Origin: Myxococcales bacterium | Lineage (GTDB): Bacteria > Myxococcota_A > Polyangia > Polyangiales > Polyangiaceae | Direction of reading: 5' to 3' | Assembly: GCA_903642325.1 (NCBI GenBank) | Contig: CAHJWM010000040.1 | Span: 1-43,872 of the forward strand | Length of the DNA: 43,872 nt | Part shown: positions 35,021 to 42,660 of the stretch, in pieces | Layout: every line of letters begins with the position of its first letter | Numbering within the stretch: the stretch's first letter is position 1 | Translations under genes and position numbers: made by a program | The notes under the pieces: generated by a model | Told to the model about the DNA's origin: nothing | Databases searched by the model: none | What the model saw: the letters and a program-made list of their open reading frames with translations, nothing else

Positions 35021-36493
35021 TCAACGGTTGAAATGTAAAAACCGCCCAGCTCGAACGTCGGTGGTCCGCCCCCCGACACTTGCCAGCTCGCCGTTGACTA
35101 GGACTAGGTCGATACCAATAGGACTTTGCTTGGGCTCGGCGTACGTGGCGCAGTCAGTGATTAGGTCAGGGTCAAAGAGGAGCAGGTCCGCGAAGAACCC
35201 CTCTTCGATGCGCCCGCGCGACGAAAGGCCAAAGCGCTCGCATGGCAAGCGTGACATCTTCGAAACCGCGAACGCCAGCGAGAAAAGCCCGCGTTTGCGA
35301 GAGTATTCAGAGATTACCCGGGGGAAGGTGCCGTACAGGCGTGGGTGCGGACGCCCCTCAGGATTGGGCAGCCCGTCCGAGCCGACCATCACGAGGGGGT
35401 GACGGAGGTTAGTCTCCACGTCTTCCTCCGCCATTAGAAACGTGATCGCGACGGTGCGCTCCGCGCCTGGCAAGCGCAGGATCTTGACCACGAGCTCGGC
35501 AAGGCCCAGGCCCTCGGTATTGGCGATCTCCGTCAGCCGGCGCCCGTCGTAGGCCGGGCAGGCCGGACAAGAGGCAACCTGAATCGCCTCGGCCAAGATC
35601 AGATCGATCGCCCCTAGATCGAAGTACTCGATCATCGGGCCGCTACCGGCGACGTACGGGTACGCGTCTAGTGTGACGTCCGCCCCGGCGGCATTCGCCG
35701 CGTCGATGCGGGCGAGGGATGCCTTCACCTTTCCCCAGTTACGCTTACCGCCCGATTTATGATGTGAAATCTGCGCGCGACAACCGATGCCTTCGGCGAT
35801 GCTGAGTGTTTCCTCGACGGACTCGAGCAAGCGGTCGCCTTCGCTGCGCATGTGCGTCGCGTAAACCGCGCCATAGTCGGCTAGCGGGCGGCCAACCTCG
35901 ATGATCTCCTGGCTGGTTGCGGCGCGACCCGGGCGATAGATTAGGCCGGTGGATAACCCAGCTGCGCCCTGCTCCAGGGCTCGCTGCACGTGGCCCCTCA
36001 TCTCGCCCAGCTCGGCGGCGGTTGGCTCGCGTTCCTCGTCGCCCACGACGCGGGAGCGGATGGCATTGTGCCCGATCAGGGAGATGGCGTTGACGGCCGG
36101 GCGCGCCGCGGCGAAGGCTCGACGATAGCCTGCGAGGTCGCGAAAGCGTTCGCCAAATCCGGGAAACAGGCTGGCATTACCGGGCGGTTGGGCCCCGCCG
36201 GGCCGCAAAGGCGCCAAGCTGAAGCCGCAATTTCCGATGACGACGCTCGTCACGCCCTGAAGCAGCTTGAACTCCATGTCGGACGCATTGAGCAATGCCG
36301 CATCGTCGTGGGCGTGAACGTCGACAAAGCCTGGCGCAAGCGCGCGGCCGCGGGCGACGATCTCGCGCGTGCCTGAAGGGCCGGGCCCGATGCGCGCGAT
36401 GCGATCGCCCGCGATATGCACGTCCGAAATCCGAGGCGCTTCGCCCGAGCCGTCTACCAACAATGCTTCGCGAATGCTTAGGTCGAATGTCAT
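35021..36493 (-). CDS. N-acyl-D-amino-acid deacylase (D-aminoacylase family)
   Basis: A 490-residue amidohydrolase of the D-aminoacylase family that removes acyl groups from N-acyl-D-amino acids. The metal-site motifs are GFVDVHAHDD (HxH), VVIGNCGFSLAP (metal-bridging Cys), YATHMRSEGD, QISHHK and VGSDG (catalytic Asp). The beta-sandwich halves sit at both ends (LLVDGSGEAPRISDV and GIDLVLVNGELA). There is no signal peptide, so it is cytoplasmic. Some relatives act on dihydropyrimidine-like substrates; the Cys-containing motif favours D-aminoacylase. The start ATG 36493 lies at the edge of the long gene-poor region. Confidence 0.92.
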   Translation of the reverse strand: MTFDLSIREALLVDGSGEAPRISDVHIAGDRIARIGPGPSGTREIVARGRALAPGFVDVHAHDDAALLNASDMEFKLLQGVTSVVIGNCGFSLAPLRPGGAQPPGNASLFPGFGERFRDLAGYRRAFAAARPAVNAISLIGHNAIRSRVVGDEEREPTAAELGEMRGHVQRALEQGAAGLSTGLIYRPGRAATSQEIIEVGRPLADYGAVYATHMRSEGDRLLESVEETLSIAEGIGCRAQISHHKSGGKRNWGKVKASLARIDAANAAGADVTLDAYPYVAGSGPMIEYFDLGAIDLILAEAIQVASCPACPAYDGRRLTEIANTEGLGLAELVVKILRLPGAERTVAITFLMAEEDVETNLRHPLVMVGSDGLPNPEGRPHPRLYGTFPRVISEYSRKRGLFSLAFAVSKMSRLPCERFGLSSRGRIEEGFFADLLLFDPDLITDCATYAEPKQSPIGIDLVLVNGELASVGGRTTDVRAGRFLHFNR

Positions 36494-37114
36494 GGGTTCG
36501 CAGCTAGGCCCGGCGAGTGACCAAGACTACAGGCGCTGACCTCGTGGGCCAACTCTCCGCCATCGAATCCCGCGGGCTACCGCGGCATGCGAGACACCTG
36601 CAGGCATGGGTGAACTCGGACTTCTTAAGGCCGCCACATAAACAGCGTTTGAGAGGCCCCAAAAGCGTGTGCGCCTAACTGCCAATACCGCCCTCCGAAT
36701 ACCGTGCTTTGACATCGACATTGAGCAATCTTTTCCGCGAGGTTTGCCGCCCCACCGTCTCAGGCAGCACCCGTGTGAGATCGGAGCTGCAAAAAAGTTC
36801 GAACAGCAATCCTCGGTCACGAAAGTTTCCGCTGTTTGCGCCGTAGCTCGCAAAAGCACTTCTTTTTTGGCGCCTCCGGTCACACGTAGGTGGGGTGACG
36901 GCGCCTGATCCAATCCCAACGATAATCAGTTACGACAACTCCCAGTTCACGGTTCCCAATCTAAATGACACCGCGTCACGGGCGAGACGGCTCCAAAAGG
37001 CAAATCGCAACAAATGGAAATGGACGCCTTTCAAGATAGGTGGGGACATACTGCCACGCTGAGCTGGTATTCGGGGTTGACAGGAGATGGCTCACAAGAA
37101 TATTCAAGCTCGCC
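36494..37114. other. 621-bp gene-poor region
   Basis: No reading frame here has convincing codon bias or family motifs. Frames of 79 residues (36669-36908, plus) and 130 residues (36527-36919, minus) overlap each other and look like chance. Base composition is visibly lower in G+C than the flanks, with several A/T runs near 36787, 36865 and 37005. An inverted repeat built on two GGCGCC copies spans 36869-36906. A promoter-like pair occurs at 37077-37106. It may be a decayed gene or a regulatory spacer. Confidence 0.5.
37077..37106 (+). promoter_or_regulatory. Promoter-like motif, possibly giving a leaderless mRNA
   Basis: Consensus TTGACA (37077-37082) is followed after 18 bp by TATTCA (37101-37106). 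Transcription would begin within a few bases of ATG 37115, and no Shine-Dalgarno sequence lies right before that ATG, so a leaderless message is possible. Confidence 0.45.
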
Positions 37115-37534
37115 ATGGCAAAGAATTCAGTGAACGATCGTATTCGCAGTCGCGTCGAAGCATTCGCCGAGGAGCTGAGCTCGTTAATCCGCGACTCCGC
37201 GATGGAAACCGTGCGTGACGCACTGGGCGCTGGCTCAGCGCCACGCCGCGGCACCCGCGCTGGGCGCGCGGTCGTGACGGGCCCGGCTGGCTCGTCGGTG
37301 CGCGGCGGGGGCCGCCGCGAAAAAGGTCAGAAGCGTGACCCGGCGGAGATTGAGCGTCTCACTGATCGGCTGCTCGACTACGTCAAAGGCAACGCCGGCC
37401 AGCGCATCGAGCAGATCGCCGCCGGCATGGGCACCGTCACCAAAGAGTTGAATCTGCCGGTAAAGAAGTTAATCGCCCAAAAATCGCTAAAGACCAAAGG
37501 TCAGAAGCGCGCCACGCAATACTTCGTGCGTTGA
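37115..37534 (+). CDS. Small DNA-binding-like protein with basic linker and winged-helix-like C-terminus
   Basis: A 139-residue protein. The N-terminal ~40 residues form an acidic amphipathic helix (RIRSRVEAFAEELSSLIRDS) likely to dimerise. A Gly/Arg/Ala-rich linker (~45-75, with RGGGRREKGQKRD) follows. The last ~65 residues have helix-helix-turn spacing (IERLTDRLLDYVKGNAGQ, IEQIAAGMGTVTKEL, VKKLIAQKSL) and a basic wing ending RATQYFVR, as in small winged-helix proteins. I infer nucleic-acid binding; no target is known. ATG 37115 is preferred over the upstream frame from 37040, whose extra residues lack the protein's composition. It stands alone. Confidence 0.7.
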   Translation: MAKNSVNDRIRSRVEAFAEELSSLIRDSAMETVRDALGAGSAPRRGTRAGRAVVTGPAGSSVRGGGRREKGQKRDPAEIERLTDRLLDYVKGNAGQRIEQIAAGMGTVTKELNLPVKKLIAQKSLKTKGQKRATQYFVR

Positions 37535-37677
37535 CCAATGCGTCGAATGGCCCGTCCGCGGAGCGCCTAACCAACCCGGCGTGATGGCGGGCGGCAAGCG
37601 TTGGCCGCTCAATCCTCCACTGACGGAGGTGCCGTGAGCTTGCCGCGCTATCTCCACTCCGGCCGCTGATCAGATAC

Positions 37678-38751
37678 TCAAAAATGACCAAACAGGCCCG
37701 CCCGGCCCATCCCCAAAAACGGCTGAATGGTCAGATGAGCGGAATCCACACGTTGACTCGGATACGCGAGCCACGTGGTGATGAAAGCAGCCGCGCCAAC
37801 GCCGGCCGTGATGAAGCCCACGGTAGACACCGTCGCAGCGCGGTCATGGTCGTCGATCGCGCGGCTTAAATCGCCGCACGCGCTGGACACGCCAGTGGCG
37901 GGTGAGCCGCACGCAGTCACGTCACCGCGGCTTGCATCATCGATGCGGCCCTGTGCGCTCGTAATCCGGTCGCTGGCCGACGACTCGACCCTCTCGTATG
38001 CAAGGCCGATCACCAAGCCGGCAGCGGTCACCACAGACTCGCCCACCAGCAGGAAAAGCTTGGCTGAGGAGCGCTTGCGCGGCGCATCGACCGGCGCCTC
38101 GTTCTCTGCGCCCTTCGAGGACGGGGCTCGAACGCTCATCGTCGCTCCCACCACAGAGCGAACGGGCGGGACACGCGGCAAGTCCGCGGCGATGTTGGCG
38201 GACTCGCCCTCTCGCAACGATATGCTGCGTCGAAAGGTCCGCCGCCCACTGGCCGAGATCAGAACCTCGTGGGGGCCGGGATCCACGGTGTGACCGAAAG
38301 CAAGCTCGCTCGGCGGCACGACCTTGCCATCGATCATCGGCACCACCTCCCCTGCATCCGCAGGCAGTTCGACCGTCAGGCGCGGGATGCGGGGTTCCAA
38401 CGCGGCGCTGGCCGGCGCGAGCAATTTTTGCACATCGAGTGCTTTGGCCCCGTTGCGGATCAGCTCCGCGGCGCGCTCGTAGTCGGCCGCCGCCTCGACC
38501 AGCAGGCCCTGCTCGGTCTCGCAATGAGCCAAGTGAAAACGCAGACCAGGCGTGTCTTTTACCGCCACCGCCTCACGCAGCTTGAGCGCGGCATCGCCCC
38601 ACCTCGCCGCGTTCTCGAGCTCGACCGCAGCCGCGAAGACGCGCCTGGCGGAAGAAATCTCGGTTGGCGACGGCTCGGCGTGACCCGAACGTGAGACCAA
38701 GGTCGCGACGCAGACCAGCAATGTTTCCAAGCGACAGGAGCGGACGGTCAT
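37678..38751 (-). CDS. Secreted TPR/PEGA-like membrane protein
   Basis: A 357-residue protein. A signal peptide (~5-28) is followed by helical repeats like TPR (~32-125: AAVELENAARWGDAALKLREA, FHLAHCETEQGLLVEAAADYERA), then a beta domain of PEGA type (~135-215: PRLTVELPADA, VDPGPHEVLISASGR), and two hydrophobic helices in the C-terminal part (~245-262 and ~320-340). This layout is frequent among myxobacterial envelope proteins; the function is unknown. The frame continues upstream to 38928, but ATG 38751 gives the signal peptide and lies ~40 nt from a promoter. Confidence 0.75.
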   Translation of the reverse strand: MTVRSCRLETLLVCVATLVSRSGHAEPSPTEISSARRVFAAAVELENAARWGDAALKLREAVAVKDTPGLRFHLAHCETEQGLLVEAAADYERAAELIRNGAKALDVQKLLAPASAALEPRIPRLTVELPADAGEVVPMIDGKVVPPSELAFGHTVDPGPHEVLISASGRRTFRRSISLREGESANIAADLPRVPPVRSVVGATMSVRAPSSKGAENEAPVDAPRKRSSAKLFLLVGESVVTAAGLVIGLAYERVESSASDRITSAQGRIDDASRGDVTACGSPATGVSSACGDLSRAIDDHDRAATVSTVGFITAGVGAAAFITTWLAYPSQRVDSAHLTIQPFLGMGRAGLFGHF

Positions 38752-38796
38752 GAAGAAACCCCATTGGCAAAAACGCGGAGCCGCACGGGACGAGCG

Positions 38797-38826
38797 ATAA
38801 TCGGCACCGCGAATTTGCGCTGTCAA
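38797..38826 (-). promoter_or_regulatory. Sigma70-like promoter of the TPR/PEGA-like gene
   Basis: On the minus strand TTGACA (38826-38821) and GATTAT (38802-38797) are 18 bp apart. The start codon at 38751 would lie about 40 nt from the transcription start. The element also argues against the longer open frame to 38928. Confidence 0.55.
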
Positions 38827-39034
38827 GGCGCCGGCGCACCTCAGGCGCGCGGTTGCGGAAGAACGACCGAGAATAGGGAAGAGCGGGCGAAATTTCTCAC
38901 CGCCTTCCGCGGGCCCAGCTGAGAACACGGCGGGCGCGGGCTGATTCGGGCAATCCGCACGGTAAAGGCGATCGATTTCGGCAAAAGACGCGCTAGAACC
39001 GCATCCCCTTGGCCGCCCGGTCCCCCACGCTTCG

Positions 39035-40291
39035 ATGACTCCGCTTCGCCGCCACTTCCGCCGCTGCGCGACGGCGACACTACTCAGCGCGTTGCTCCTG
39101 TCGGAGAGGCCGGTTGCAGCCCGCGAGAGCGGGGAGCCTCAGCGCTTCCACGTCGTGTACGCCGGTCAGCACCTGAGCACGATTGCCAAGCGCTACAAGG
39201 TCAGCGTCGATGCCATTCGCATGGCCAACGGCCTCGGCAAGGCCACGCGGCTGAAGCCCGGTGACAAGCTCACAATCCCCGGCTTGGACGACCCAGACGG
39301 CAGCCGAGCACGAGCGCTCTACCCGCCCCCACATCCCACGGACGAGCCCACGCTGCCCGCATCGGCCCATACGGACAAGGAAGACCGCGCGCAAGAAGCA
39401 GAGAAGGATGCAGACGACGGCCCACGTACCCACACGGTGTACGCCGGGCAACGCCTGGAATCGATCGCCAAGCGATACAAGGTTTCGCTAGCCGCGCTTT
39501 GCGCGGCGAACGGCATCACGCGGCGGACCAAGCTGCATGCGGGCCAAGTGTTGGCGGTGCCTCGTCCCGGCGACCCGTCGGCCACTAAGGACGACGATAC
39601 CGACGAAGACGCCGCCGGCAAACGAGCTGGGCACAAGCTAACTCGGCTCGGTCTGCGCAAAGGCTATCTGGACCTGTTCAATTACGGAGGTCACTTCCAT
39701 GGCTACGCCATCGACAAGAAGGGCAAAGTGACGGCCGTCGCGGAAACGGAAGTATCGAAGCTGTTCGGCGCCACCAGCCCCCGCCCAATGACCGACCCTC
39801 GGCTGATCGAGCTCCTTTCGAGGGTGAGTGACAGGTTTGGCAGTCGGCCAATCCGGATCGTCAGCGGTTACCGCACGCGTTCGTTTTATCAGGACTCGAG
39901 ACACAAGCTGAGCCGCGCCGTCGACTTCAGTATTCCGGGCATCGCCAACGTGGTGCTTCGCGACTACCTGCGGACGCTGCCCGCGGCAGGCGTCGGCTAC
40001 TATCCGAACTCCTCGTTCGTGCACTTGGACGTGCGCGATGTGGCCACGTACTGGGTCGATTTCGCGGGCCCCGGCGAATCTCCGCGCAAGACCAACGCGC
40101 GCAACCACGATCGAGAAGCAGAGGGCGATCTGCACGATCCGGAGGTCTCCGAAGGGGACCGCCAAGGTCCGAACGACCCGCCGACTCTAGAAGCGCCGTC
40201 GCTCGCCGCGCCGCTCGAACCATCCGCGGCGCCGAGCAGCGATACGACGAGCGATGCGCCGAGCACCGGCCCTCAGATCCCGCCCAAATAG
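39035..40291 (+). CDS. LysM-M15 family envelope peptidase
   Basis: A 418-residue exported protein. A signal peptide (~8-29) is followed by two LysM peptidoglycan-binding repeats (~37-85 and ~134-178, each with VYAGQ and AKRYKVS). The catalytic-fold domain (~200-345) resembles the M15/DUF882 peptidase group: IVSGYRTRSFYQ, SRHKLSRAVDFSIPG (His/Asp) and YPNSSFVHLDVRD (His-x-Asp). A Pro/Ser/acidic tail ends the protein. It should bind peptidoglycan and trim crosslinks or peptides. Its last 19 bases overlap the end of the convergent beta-propeller gene. Confidence 0.85.
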   Translation: MTPLRRHFRRCATATLLSALLLSERPVAARESGEPQRFHVVYAGQHLSTIAKRYKVSVDAIRMANGLGKATRLKPGDKLTIPGLDDPDGSRARALYPPPHPTDEPTLPASAHTDKEDRAQEAEKDADDGPRTHTVYAGQRLESIAKRYKVSLAALCAANGITRRTKLHAGQVLAVPRPGDPSATKDDDTDEDAAGKRAGHKLTRLGLRKGYLDLFNYGGHFHGYAIDKKGKVTAVAETEVSKLFGATSPRPMTDPRLIELLSRVSDRFGSRPIRIVSGYRTRSFYQDSRHKLSRAVDFSIPGIANVVLRDYLRTLPAAGVGYYPNSSFVHLDVRDVATYWVDFAGPGESPRKTNARNHDREAEGDLHDPEVSEGDRQGPNDPPTLEAPSLAAPLEPSAAPSSDTTSDAPSTGPQIPPK

Positions 40292-41529
40292 CGCGGCGGA
40301 AGGCCGAGGCGAGCTTCCGCTTGCAGTACCGTCGGAGCCGCCAACGCGTTCGAGCTGCGGATAGGAAAGCGCAACACGCTGCCGGATGCCCGTTCGGCGT
40401 CGGCCGCGAAGCACACTCCGCAGCTGACCGCACAGCGCACGCCGCCTAGGGTGAAGGGCTGGCTTACCGAACGCAAAAGCTCAGTAACGTGGCCGCGCGC
40501 AGTCTCGAGCTGCCACAATCCGTCGCGCGTCACCGCGCCGGCCTCGTCGATGTGCCCGAGCGTGTCGTAAAGCAGCGAGCCGTCCGCTACGTAGTCGAGG
40601 CCAAAGCCCGTAGGGTCGGCGCCCAGCTCGCGCGCTTCGAAGCTTTTACTCAGGCGCGGGGCGCTCGAGATGTCAATCAGCGCTATCCCGGAGCCCTCGA
40701 GCTTTGGCACCACGCTCTTCAGGTCGTCGCCCGTGCAGCTGACCGCAAGCTCGCGATGATCCGGTGAAAGAGCAAGCGTCTCGCAGCCACGGAAACCTTC
40801 GAGGATGACCGTCCCCAGCAAGCTATTCGTTGCGGGCTCGATCTCGACCACACGCGAAGCGAGCGCGCTCGAATAATCATCCGCATACGACGACAGCAGC
40901 GAGAACACTCTGCCGCCGGTCTGTACGAGCTGGGCCGGGTGCGCTGAGAAACCGCGGGGCGCGCCCACCATTGCCGGTGATAGATCGATGCGCCCGATTA
41001 TTTCGGGCAAGCCTGGATCAACGACGAGTATGTCCGCGCCGGCATCGAAGTTCTCTTTCCCGGGGCTCGGATTCGACTCGTAGCGCGCTACATAGGCTTG
41101 GTGCGGGCTAATCGCCAAGTAATCGTACGGATTGGAGCGGAAGCCGGTGGCGACCGAAAGCTCGGCCGTAACGCGCGCGTTTTCGAGATCCAGGAAGCGC
41201 AGCACGCCCGCGGGATAACGGTCGATGAGCACGACCCGCGATCCACTCTGTGAGGCCGAGGGTAGAACGATGTCCCCGCTCAAACCCACCCCGAAGCCAC
41301 CCGACTCGGTTTGGGAGCTGACGAGCGAGTCAGATAGGACGGCTCCGCCGAAACCCAGCGCGGACACGTTGCTCGACTGGTAATCAGACTCCACGACCAA
41401 CAGGCCTCGACCGCAAGGCCCCGATTCGAGCGTTATGCCCTGGGTGTCGGGGGTGCGGCGGGAGGCGCCACACCCGCACACGTTCGCTGCCAACGCCAAG
41501 CTCGCAATCAAGGCACGCGTCGAAGTCAT
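40273..41529 (-). CDS. YncE-like beta-propeller lipoprotein, B12-regulated
   Basis: A 418-residue lipoprotein with a hydrophobic signal and the lipobox VCGC (Cys20). The body has repeating four-strand blades of the YncE/lactonase propeller type: VVLIDRYPAGVLRFLDLE, YLAISPHQAYVARYES, VVEIEPATNSLLGTVIL, LALSPDHRELAVSCTGDD. Many Cys residues near the end may pair. ATG 41529 overlaps the upstream stop as ATGA, so the pair is coupled and sits behind the cobalamin riboswitch. In Bacteroides the B12-binding surface lipoprotein BtuG is also a seven-bladed propeller next to cell-surface proteins in a B12-controlled locus. A cobalamin-capture role here is inferred from fold and control, not from sequence identity. 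Confidence 0.82.
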   Translation of the reverse strand: MTSTRALIASLALAANVCGCGASRRTPDTQGITLESGPCGRGLLVVESDYQSSNVSALGFGGAVLSDSLVSSQTESGGFGVGLSGDIVLPSASQSGSRVVLIDRYPAGVLRFLDLENARVTAELSVATGFRSNPYDYLAISPHQAYVARYESNPSPGKENFDAGADILVVDPGLPEIIGRIDLSPAMVGAPRGFSAHPAQLVQTGGRVFSLLSSYADDYSSALASRVVEIEPATNSLLGTVILEGFRGCETLALSPDHRELAVSCTGDDLKSVVPKLEGSGIALIDISSAPRLSKSFEARELGADPTGFGLDYVADGSLLYDTLGHIDEAGAVTRDGLWQLETARGHVTELLRSVSQPFTLGGVRCAVSCGVCFAADAERASGSVLRFPIRSSNALAAPTVLQAEARLGLPPRYLGGI

Positions 41530-42212
41530 GGGCACTCCGCGTTCACGATTGAGACTGCATCCAAGTCGAACGTGCCGTTTAGGCCGGTGAGGTCGGCGCG
41601 ATCGGTGATGCGCACGAAGCGCGCCTCGCGCAGCCCAAGGTCGCGCAAGTCGAAGGCGTCTCCTCCCGCCCGCGCCGGGTCGGTCGGATCGACCGAATTG
41701 CGGTCGGGGTTTGCAAATACCGGATGCCAGCCAGCGCAGTCGCCGTACGGGTACTCCGTTGCCGTACAGGGAAATGCGCTAAAATCCTGGCCGTTTGCGC
41801 TGACCGCAACGGTCGCCAACTCCGCGAACGGGCGCTGCTCGTCACCGTCTATGTAGAACGGATTCTCGAACACGATGAAATCCGCACCCTCGCCATCGAC
41901 GATCGTGCTCGGCGCAAAACCGAGCGTGATACTACCGCCGTTGCCGAGCGTTGCGACGTCGAGCGACCCCTGCCCTTTTAGACCGGCCTTGGGCGGACCC
42001 AAGACGATGTCCGGTAACTTATCTTGACCAAACGTGGGTCCCGGCCCAGCCGTGAACGACACGACGGCAGTAGCGAAGCGAGATGGACAGCTGCCCGGCG
42101 CGCCCGCTCCCGTCGCATCGGCGTCGCCGCCGTCAGTCGTGGCGCTGCACGCGGCGCACGCGAAGCATATAAAAACGGACGCGCCGAGGGCGCCCCAACG
42201 AGGACAGACCAT
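41526..42212 (-). CDS. B12-regulated cell-surface lipoprotein
   Basis: A 228-residue exported protein. A short hydrophobic signal ends in a Cys-rich region (Cys16, 19, 22); CAAC gives Cys22 as the likely lipid anchor, though the lipobox lacks the usual Leu. The mature part has features of the cell-surface protein family seen in B12 loci: VLGPPKAGLKGQGSLDVATL, GNGGSITLGF, DFIVFENPF, GCAGWHP-like DCAGWHPVFAN, AGGDAFDLRDLG and FDLDAVSIVN. The ATG 42212 has GGGAG six bases before it; the frame is open to 42311 but that lies in the leader. First gene after the riboswitch, translationally coupled to the propeller gene. A role in cobalamin binding is inferred. Confidence 0.82.
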   Translation of the reverse strand: MVCPRWGALGASVFICFACAACSATTDGGDADATGAGAPGSCPSRFATAVVSFTAGPGPTFGQDKLPDIVLGPPKAGLKGQGSLDVATLGNGGSITLGFAPSTIVDGEGADFIVFENPFYIDGDEQRPFAELATVAVSANGQDFSAFPCTATEYPYGDCAGWHPVFANPDRNSVDPTDPARAGGDAFDLRDLGLREARFVRITDRADLTGLNGTFDLDAVSIVNAECP

Positions 42213-42259
42213 GTGGACTCCCGAGCGAGCTCGCGCTCCGTGGTGGACGGCGCCTCCAC
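42213..42259 (-). promoter_or_regulatory. Candidate expression platform masking the lipoprotein ribosome site
   Basis: On the minus strand GTGGA (42259-42255) can pair with either of two TCCAC copies: one at 42247-42243, forming a local hairpin, or one at 42217-42213, directly between the GGGAG ribosome site (42222-42218) and the ATG. The two pairings exclude each other. A GAGCG/CGCTC hairpin lies next to the ribosome site as well. This is the kind of switch expected below a translational B12 riboswitch; it was drawn by eye only. Confidence 0.4.
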
Positions 42260-42283
42260 GACGAATCGCGGCGACGCACCGAA

Positions 42284-42495
42284 GGACAGGTCTTCCGACT
42301 TCCCTTCCCACACGCGTGTCGCCTTCCCGGTTGCCTGGATCGTTTCAGGCTAGCCAGTGGCGTCAGTGACACGCGAATACTCGGGGTTACGGCGGCGGCT
42401 CCGTGCCGGACTTGCACCGGACTTCCCAAGGTGGACGTTCCACCTCCCCACTCGGGGATCGATAGGCCAGGGACACGTAACCCGAGGCACCCTGC
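42284..42495 (-). ncRNA. Cobalamin riboswitch upstream of the surface lipoprotein operon
   Basis: The minus strand has the cobalamin aptamer landmarks in order: GGTGCC at 42491-42486, the hairpin GGTGG/CCACC, GGGAAGTCCGGTGCAAGTCC in the core, CGGAGCCGCCGCCG, the junction pair GCCACTGG and GGGAAGGC, and a B12 box (AGTCGGAAGACCTGTC) at its 3' end, about 42300-42285. The closing stem is weak by eye, so the outer limits are approximate. The ATG of the lipoprotein is ~70 nt further on. B12 should turn the operon down, as in other B12-uptake loci. Confidence 0.94.
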
Positions 42496-42660
42496 TTGGC
42501 AAGCCCTTGCCCGGGCGCTCCGTGTTGCGGCAGGCGCGCGCTACAATTCTGTGCTTCTGTGGGCTTGCTTTGCCTAGACAAGGTTCGGTTTGGTGTCCTC
42601 GTCTTACGCCGAGGCCGAGACAGGGTTGCGCACGGTCCAGATCTCGAAAGGTAAGCTGCG

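Noticed and set aside
36869-36906. Inverted repeat with two GGCGCC copies as a terminator
   Set aside because: On the plus strand the T-run precedes the stem, and on the minus strand A residues follow it, so it does not fit an intrinsic terminator.
36669-36908. 79-residue plus-strand frame in the gene-poor region
   Set aside because: No ribosome site, no codon bias and no recognisable family.
42034-42369. Plus-strand frames across the lipoprotein leader
   Set aside because: They run antisense to the riboswitch and lipoprotein and have no family features.
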